Shown piece by piece: positions 57,814 through 64,000 of a stretch of DNA of 64,000 nucleotides. The notes beneath the pieces are model-generated. The model worked only from the letters and a program-made list of their open reading frames with translations, did not search any database and was not told the DNA's origin. This DNA comes from CAYFPX01 sp964519895. GTDB taxonomy: Bacteria > Myxococcota_A > UBA796 > CAJQPC01. Where the stretch lies: NCBI GenBank assembly GCA_964519895.1, contig CAZFLE010000028.1, positions 1-64,000 of the forward strand, read 5' to 3'. The stretch's first letter is position 1; the number at the start of each line of letters is the position of its first letter. The position numbers and the translations under genes were made by a program.

Positions 57814-59271
57814 ATGTCCGGTTCCCGCAGTCACTACCGCCACCGGTTCCCGTTGGGGACCGCGCGAGGCTTCGGTGCCCAGGGCGTGGTGTACGACACC
57901 CACGATCCCGACGATCCCGAGCAGTCCTTGGTCATCAAGACCACGCCTGCGCCGATCGTCGACACCACCGAGCGCGCCCGCTGGCGGCGCGAGGCCCAGC
58001 TCCTCCTGATCGTGCACCACCCTCACCTGGTGCGCCTTCACGACTGGGGGGTCGACGACGACCAGCCCTACCTGGTGCTGGAGCTCCTGGACGGTCAGAC
58101 CCTGGACCAGGCCGTCGCCCACGGGGCCCTGCCCACGTCGTCCGCCGAGCTCGCGGACCTGCTGCTCGGTCTGGTCGGTGCGCTGCGGGCCGTGCACGCC
58201 GAGGGCGTGCTGGTCCGGGACCTGAAGAGCAAGAACGTCATGGTGGTCGAGCGTGGCTTCGTGCTCACCGACATGGGGCTGTGCACTTCTGCCGCGTGGA
58301 CCCACGTGACCGACCTGGGCGCCGTGCCCGGCTCCCCGGCCACCATGCCGCCCGAGGCCTTCGGCGACGATCCGGTGCCCACGCTGGGGTACGACGCCTA
58401 TGCGCTGGGGGTGGTCTTCTACGAGGTGGTCACCGGCACCGCTGCCTTTACGGGTCCCTCGGACGAGAGCCTGGGCGAGATGATGGCGCGGATCGTGCGG
58501 ACAAAGCTGGCCTCCCGGGAGCTCGACCCCGGCGTGGCGGCCGAGGCCTGCTGGCGGCGCCTGATCTGCCGGCTCACGTGCAGTGACCCCGCCGAGCGGC
58601 TGACGGACCTGATCGTCGTCGAGGCCGNNNNNNNNNNNNNNNNNNNNNNNNNNNNNNNNNNNNNNNNNNNNNNNNNNNNNNNNNNNNNNNNNNNNNNNNN
58701 NNNNNNNNNNNNNNNNNNNNNNNNNNNCCGGGACGGTGAGCCCACCGATCCGCTGCTGGACGCGGCGGAGCCCTCTTCGCTCCAGGAGGAGTCCATGATC
58801 TCGGAAGAAACCTTCACCCCGCCGCCTCCCGTGGAGGCTCGCTCCGAGCGGCCGCCTTGGCTCCTGCCGCTCTACGTGGGCGCCTGCTTCAGCCTGCTCG
58901 GCCTGGGCCTGGCGGCCACCTGGCCCACCTCGAACGGGGATCCGCTTCTGGACATCCCGGCGGGGGACCCGATCGCACTGGATGTCATGCCGACCTCGGA
59001 CCTAATCGCGGAGCGCCGGGACCTCACGCCCGAGGTCTTCGGCGACGGGAACGACGCGTCAGGTGGCCACGGCTTCCAGTTCGATGGAGACGACGCCCGG
59101 GTCGCGGTGCCGGACTGGCAGCGACCGCGGGCCACCACCGAGCCGAAGCAGACCCCTGCCGAGCTGGCCTTCGACCCCGACGCGGTCGTGGTCATCCCCG
59201 ACTTCCAGAAGACCCACCCCGAGCCCGGCCAGTTCTTTGACCGGCTGAACACCCCCCAGGAGAACCCGTGA
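57814..59271 (+). CDS. atypical membrane Ser/Thr protein kinase (contains assembly gap)
   Basis: A kinase of about 485 residues plus whatever the gap hides. Glycine loop ARGFGAQGVVYD (G19, G21, G24), K42 (LVIKTT), E60 (RREAQ), catalytic loop VRDLKSKN (V for H; D136 and N141 present), and LTDMGLC (D153, DMG for DFG). Activity is likely but altered. After the gap an acidic linker leads to a membrane helix (WLLPLYVGACFSLLGLGLAA) and a ~110-residue extracytoplasmic tail rich in Pro and Asp. TGATG overlap with the next gene makes it the head of a six-gene operon. The true length of the gap decides whether the frame is continuous. Confidence 0.85.
   Translation: MSGSRSHYRHRFPLGTARGFGAQGVVYDTHDPDDPEQSLVIKTTPAPIVDTTERARWRREAQLLLIVHHPHLVRLHDWGVDDDQPYLVLELLDGQTLDQAVAHGALPTSSAELADLLLGLVGALRAVHAEGVLVRDLKSKNVMVVERGFVLTDMGLCTSAAWTHVTDLGAVPGSPATMPPEAFGDDPVPTLGYDAYALGVVFYEVVTGTAAFTGPSDESLGEMMARIVRTKLASRELDPGVAAEACWRRLICRLTCSDPAERLTDLIVVEAXXXXXXXXXXXXXXXXXXXXXXXXXXXXXXXXXXRDGEPTDPLLDAAEPSSLQEESMISEETFTPPPPVEARSERPPWLLPLYVGACFSLLGLGLAATWPTSNGDPLLDIPAGDPIALDVMPTSDLIAERRDLTPEVFGDGNDASGGHGFQFDGDDARVAVPDWQRPRATTEPKQTPAELAFDPDAVVVIPDFQKTHPEPGQFFDRLNTPQENP
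58628..58727. other. scaffold gap (100 N) inside the kinase gene
   Basis: One hundred N. Unlike the first gap, the bases on the two sides do not repeat each other, so real sequence of unknown length is missing between the kinase domain and the linker. Confidence 0.9.
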
Positions 59272-59855
59272 TGAACACCCTCAAGGCCGCCTTGCTGTCC
59301 ATGCCCCTGCTGTTCCTGCCGGACGTGGCGGTGGCCGGCGACGGCATCATCGAGAAGAACCAGTCCATCTCGTACGTGTTGCTCGAGGTCTACGCGCCAG
59401 AGCTCGAGGCCTACGTCGCCGGCGGCGGCGAATTCCAGGACGTCCTGGACGCCTTCTGCCAGGTTCAGGAGACCTTCGGGCTCGAGGACTGCGACCTGGT
59501 CCTGCCCGGCTTCAGGGTTCGCGTGCCGCCGTTCGCGGTCCTGGTCGGCCAGGATGGCCCCGCCGGTGCCATCGACAACTTGCCGCCGGTGCTGAACCAC
59601 GCCGCCGAGAGCCTGGTGGTCCAGTTCGCCGAGCTGACCGGCGAGCCCATCACCCAGGAGACCCGCGACTGGGCCACCGGCGTGGTCGTGCTGTTCAGCG
59701 GCATGGGCTTCGGCCACGAGGCCATCGCCAACCGCGTCGCCGAGCTGGACGCCACCGATGTGGACGCGTTGCGCACCGAGATCCTGCGGCCCCTGCCGGT
59801 GCCGTGGGTGGAGTTCACCCCCGACGGCCAGCTCGTCTTCAAGGACCACCTCTAG
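59271..59855 (+). CDS. secreted hypothetical protein of the kinase/LDT operon
   Basis: A 194-residue protein with a signal peptide (MNTLKAALLSMPLLFLPDVA, cut near AVA-GDG). No recognised domain. The mature part is acidic and helical, with segments QSISYVLLEVYAPELEAYVA, FCQVQETFGLEDCDLVLPG (two Cys, likely a disulfide) and FSGMGFGHEAIANRVAELD. A GTG directly before the ATG is an alternative start. It starts on the last base of the kinase stop. Position between a kinase and an outer-membrane barrel suggests a periplasmic adaptor. Confidence 0.72.
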   Translation: MNTLKAALLSMPLLFLPDVAVAGDGIIEKNQSISYVLLEVYAPELEAYVAGGGEFQDVLDAFCQVQETFGLEDCDLVLPGFRVRVPPFAVLVGQDGPAGAIDNLPPVLNHAAESLVVQFAELTGEPITQETRDWATGVVVLFSGMGFGHEAIANRVAELDATDVDALRTEILRPLPVPWVEFTPDGQLVFKDHL

Positions 59856-59873
59856 ACCCTCCAGGAGCCCTCC

Positions 59874-60565
59874 ATGCGTCACTTCCTCAAGATCACCGCC
59901 GCCGTCCTGATCACCGGCTTCTCGCAGGCCACCCCTCTTGCTTCCGCGGAGGCAATGGCCGCTCAGACGCCCAAGGTGCAGGAGTACTCCGACGAGTACG
60001 CCCAGCCCGATGACGAGGCCACGCCGGACGACGAAGGCAAGGGCCTGTCCATCGAGGAAAAGGCGCCGGGTGAGACCTACGGCGGCTTGAACTACCCGCC
60101 GCTGAAGATCAACTACCGGATCCACGTCCCCGGGCGCATCAAGTTCGTCTTCGGCCCCACAGCCAAGGTCCACAACCCCAAGTCCATGACGATGGACCTG
60201 GAGATCGCCACAGGGACCATCTTCGTGGTCAAGGACGCGCCCGCCGACTTCCAGGCCGTCGTGGTGCTCAAGGGCTGGACCTTCCGCCTGAAGCCCGGCG
60301 AGTCCGCCAGCGAGATCATCTACGTGCTTTGCGTTCACCCGGGGGTCGCTCCGCTGCCCCTGGACCGCGAGCTCACCGCGGTTGGCACCCTGAGCCCAGA
60401 CATCGTCAAGCTCCTGGAGGGCTACCGCGAGGCCGACCAGGACGCGACCCCGGCGATGCTCGAGGAAGCCCGCAACGAGGTCGTGGCGGCCATCCACTGC
60501 GACCTCGGTCGTTTCATGGACAAGAAGGACGCCGACAAGTTGGCCATCCCAGAGGAGTGCCGGCC

Positions 60566-60569
<4 letters not shown>
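59874..60569 (+). CDS. secreted hypothetical protein of the kinase/LDT operon
   Basis: A 231-residue protein; signal MRHFLKITAAVLITGFSQAT, likely cut at ASA-EA. After an acidic linker, a beta-rich core carries INYRIHVPGRIKFVFGPTAK, MTMDLEIATGTIFVVKDAPA and VVVLKGWTFRLKPGESASEI, ending in a helical tail with two cysteines. I do not recognise the family. GGAG stands ahead of the ATG, 18 nt after the preceding stop; its own stop overlaps the GTG of the barrel gene (GTGA). Confidence 0.72.
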
Positions 60570-61966
<1,397 letters not shown>

Positions 61967-61967
61967 G

Positions 61968-62435
61968 ATGTTCTTCACCACCCTCTGGATGTCCATCGTC
62001 GCCGAACCCCTGAACGAGGACTTTGGCGCAAACGCGCCCGAGCCCTACGCGGTCACCGTGACCGCCCAGGTCCGGGACGACTTCGAGGGCAATCAGCTGG
62101 TGGAGCTGCCTCCCTACGCCATCGTGCGCGTCATCGGCGACGAGGACGGTCAGTGGCAGCGCCTGCTGGTCATCGACCGCATGTCCCGGATACTGGGCGA
62201 CGGCGAGCGCATGAGCGAGACCCGTACCGCCTGGTGCATCGACGGCGAGTCCGTGCCGAGCGTGCCCGAAGGCGCGGTGCTCGAGCTCGTCGACACCCTG
62301 CCCCACGAGGCCGCCGCCTGCCTCACCGAGTCCTTCCGCTACACCGGCGTGCCACAGGTCCAGGACGACTGGATCCAGCGCTGCGTCCGCCCCTACGTCC
62401 CCCCCCACCCCGACTGGGACAAAGAGGTCCTCTGA
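61968..62435 (+). CDS. small hypothetical protein of the kinase/LDT operon
   Basis: A 155-residue protein starting MFFTTLWMSIVAEPLNEDFG. The N-terminus is weakly hydrophobic and could be a short signal. The core GNQLVELPPYAIVRVIGDED followed by WQRLLVIDRMSR looks like a compact SH3-like beta fold, which would suit peptidoglycan or peptide binding (inference). Three cysteines, including the C-terminal IQRCVRPYVPP. One nt separates it from the barrel stop; the L,D-transpeptidase ATG overlaps its stop (TGATG). Confidence 0.68.
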   Translation: MFFTTLWMSIVAEPLNEDFGANAPEPYAVTVTAQVRDDFEGNQLVELPPYAIVRVIGDEDGQWQRLLVIDRMSRILGDGERMSETRTAWCIDGESVPSVPEGAVLELVDTLPHEAAACLTESFRYTGVPQVQDDWIQRCVRPYVPPHPDWDKEVL

Positions 62436-63262
62436 TGTTCTGGCTGCTCGTCCAGGCCGTGCACGCCGGCCCCGTCCTCCTCATCGACAAGGACTGCCCG
62501 ACCTCGGGCTGCATCGACGAGCACGCGGCGCCGGGCACCTACACCTCCCGATCTCCGACCCTGCGGGTGATCGACCTCCAGGGCCCGACTCGGGCCACGG
62601 TGCGGCACGTCTGGTCGGTGCGCTACGGCCAGGTCGAGGGCGACAAGACCTTCGAGAACGATCGAAAGACCCCCCACGGCAGCTACAGCATCTCCAAGGC
62701 TCGACCCCGGGACATCGGCGGCCCCTTCGGCGGCTGGTCCCTGCCCATCGACTACCCCAACGCCGAGGACGAGCGCGATGCGGGGGCTCGGGACCCCGGC
62801 GACGACATCACCTTCCACGGCGGCCCGGGCCGGGCAACCGACGGCTGCGTCCGGGTCTTCGACCTGGGACAGGATCCCGCTGACCACCACACCGAGTCCA
62901 TCGAGACCCTGGCCGGCCTGGTCCGCCGCGCCCAGGAGCCGCTCCAGGTGCTGATCGTGCCTTGGCTCGACCCCAAGTGCCGGGTCGACGCCTATGGGGT
63001 GATGCCGATGGCGTGCTCCGTGGCCTTGGACCGGCTCGTCTCCCGGGCGCGGGCCCACGACCGCCCAGCGGCAGCCCAGGTCGTGGCCCAGCTCGCCGAC
63101 GTGTCGGCGCCCCAGGAGCCCATCCTGGCCTTCCTGGACCATGAGCCTGTGTCCATCCCCAGCTGGCAGCAGGAGCGCCCGCGCCCGCAGGAGCTGCCCC
63201 CGTTCCGCTTCGACAACGGCGGCGAGCCGGCGGCCCTGCCCCGCTGGCAAGCCCTGCCCTGA
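62435..63262 (+). CDS. L,D-transpeptidase (YkuD family)
   Basis: A 275-residue enzyme with a short hydrophobic N-terminus (MFWLLVQAVHA) that may be a signal. YkuD motifs: NDRKTPHGSYSISKA (substrate loop), ITFHGGPGRATDGCVRVFD with H128, catalytic C138 and R140. These enzymes make 3-3 peptidoglycan crosslinks or attach proteins to meso-diaminopimelate in the periplasm. The C-terminal ~90 residues are Pro-rich and unassigned. It is the last gene of the operon that starts with the kinase at 57814, next to an outer-membrane barrel that lacks its own peptidoglycan-binding domain. Confidence 0.9.
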   Translation: MFWLLVQAVHAGPVLLIDKDCPTSGCIDEHAAPGTYTSRSPTLRVIDLQGPTRATVRHVWSVRYGQVEGDKTFENDRKTPHGSYSISKARPRDIGGPFGGWSLPIDYPNAEDERDAGARDPGDDITFHGGPGRATDGCVRVFDLGQDPADHHTESIETLAGLVRRAQEPLQVLIVPWLDPKCRVDAYGVMPMACSVALDRLVSRARAHDRPAAAQVVAQLADVSAPQEPILAFLDHEPVSIPSWQQERPRPQELPPFRFDNGGEPAALPRWQALP

Positions 63263-64000
63263 TCAGCCGCCCAGAACCCTGGCCGCCCGCTTCGGCAGGG
63301 CCTTGCTCGGGGACCCCGGGAAGCTCGTCGCCGCCGCCGCCAAGGCCTCCGCGGCCCAGGGCCCGGAGAGCGCACGGGCAGAGTCCAGCGCCGCCATGCC
63401 GCAGATGTAGTCCTTGGGGTCCCGGGCCCCGCGGATCAAGATCTCCACGGCTCTGGACTCGCGGGGGCCCGGCGTCGGGGTCTCCGATGGCCCCAGGCTC
63501 GCCGTCGAGCCGTCGCTGGTCGCTTGCTGCCGGAAGAACGCCAGCCGCCAGGCCCCACGGAACAACAACGTCGTGCGGGTCACGCTGTCCCGGGCCTTGG
63601 TGGACAGGTAGCGCAGGCCCTCCAGGGTCGAGACCGCTCGCCGGCCCACCACGTGGGTCGGCTGCTCCCGGGTCAGCCGGGCCGCGCCTACCTGGAGAGC
63701 GGTCCAGGCCGGGCCGGGGGGAAGTCCCTCGCCGTGCTCGCGGATGAAGGCTTCCTGGGCTTCGAGGGGCGTGGCGGTGCTCAACATCTCCAGCAGGTTG
63801 CGGATCCGCGCCTGGTCACCGGCGCTGTTCAGGACCTTGCCGGCGGGCCGCTTGGCTGCTGCCAAGGCGTCGTCGAACCCGCCCTCGTACTTGGACCCCG
63901 GCGGCATCTCCCGCACGCACAGGGCCCGCACCACCGATCGCAGGACGGTGTCGGCGTGCCACATGCCGACGGTCTCCAGGTTGCGCCAGCTCGCGGCCAG
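63263..64000 (-). CDS. hypothetical protein, 5' end outside the window (partial)
   Basis: At least 245 codons, open to the window edge. The first ATG inside (63964) is preceded by 12 in-frame sense codons reading LAASWRNLETVG, which look like protein, so the start is probably beyond the window. The visible part is helical with no known motif (ARIRNLLEMLSTATPLEAQE, YICGMAALDSARALSGPWAA), suggesting HEAT-like or all-alpha structure. Convergent with the L,D-transpeptidase, the two stops being adjacent. Confidence 0.6.
   Translation of the reverse strand: MAASWRNLETVGMWHADTVLRSVVRALCVREMPPGSKYEGGFDDALAAAKRPAGKVLNSAGDQARIRNLLEMLSTATPLEAQEAFIREHGEGLPPGPAWTALQVGAARLTREQPTHVVGRRAVSTLEGLRYLSTKARDSVTRTTLLFRGAWRLAFFRQQATSDGSTASLGPSETPTPGPRESRAVEILIRGARDPKDYICGMAALDSARALSGPWAAEALAAAATSFPGSPSKALPKRAARVLGG

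Noticed and set aside
58600..58760. Second N-gap as another false gap
   Set aside because: The flanking bases do not repeat each other beyond three letters, so real sequence is missing.

Overview
The window is high-GC DNA (roughly 70%) that reads as a myxobacterium-like Gram-negative, most likely an uncultured Myxococcota. The evidence is the number of lipoproteins with Thr/Asp-rich linkers, a protein ending in a MYXO-CTERM-type tail (32304-33731), TonB-C/AgmX-like proteins, a DUF1592/DUF1552 pair, Ser/Thr kinases with FHA and WD40 partners, degenerate two-component proteins, and giant Asp-rich repeat proteins. Two runs of exactly 100 N mark scaffold joins. The first has the same 55 bases on both sides, so it is almost certainly an unmerged contig overlap. 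No rRNA, tRNA, CRISPR array or phage was seen. The only mobile-element trace is a 162-bp MITE-like palindrome at 1531-1692.

Layout. 1-1.5 kb: end of a small operon with a cyclic-nucleotide-binding protein and a class II aldolase. 1.7-9.6 kb: exported proteins on both strands (FG-GAP propeller, deacetylase-like protein, PHM-like copper monooxygenase lipoprotein, secreted dual-specificity phosphatase, PEBP lipoprotein). 10-12.2 kb: a quinone oxidoreductase and a DUF445 protein. 12.3-17.1 kb: a TetR-controlled operon (ThDP lyase, unknown protein, molybdopterin oxidoreductase, cysteine hydrolase). 17.1-18.5 kb: small lipoproteins, two of them divergent paralogues. 18.5-23.5 kb: hydantoinase-type amidohydrolase, aminotransferase, LOG-like protein, gentisate-dioxygenase-like bicupin and Nudix hydrolase. 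23.5-35 kb: lipoproteins and proteases (SMP-30-like propeller, DUF1552 plus DUF1592 with a CBM48-like insertion, M16 protease coupled to a TonB-C protein, MYXO-CTERM metalloprotease). 35-38.3 kb: hybrid histidine kinase divergent from an orphan GldA-type ABC ATPase, then a zinc-ribbon membrane protein. 38.4-47.2 kb: selB, then a coupled PEGA protein, a 1687-residue lipoprotein with 46 Cys/Asp-rich modules, and a PI-PLC-like lipoprotein. 47.2-51.7 kb: PilZ protein, then an FHA/winged-helix protein coupled to a WD40 Ser/Thr kinase. 52.7-57.6 kb: minus-strand operon of a ParA/MinD-like protein, a GAF/PAS histidine kinase and an atypical receiver. 57.8-63.3 kb: divergent plus-strand operon of an atypical membrane Ser/Thr kinase, two secreted unknowns, a beta-barrel/TSP3 protein without an OmpA domain, a small unknown and an L,D-transpeptidase.

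The best candidate for an undescribed system is the last operon, with its divergent ParA/kinase partner. A kinase, secreted adaptors, an outer-membrane barrel lacking the usual peptidoglycan-binding domain, and an L,D-transpeptidase are translated with almost no spacing. I infer a regulated envelope-tethering module. The second candidate is the PEGA / 46-module lipoprotein / PI-PLC operon. The window also shows consistent idiosyncrasies: very short lipoprotein signal peptides, -10-like boxes 6-7 nt before start codons, and several stop/start overlaps that may use CTG as a start.
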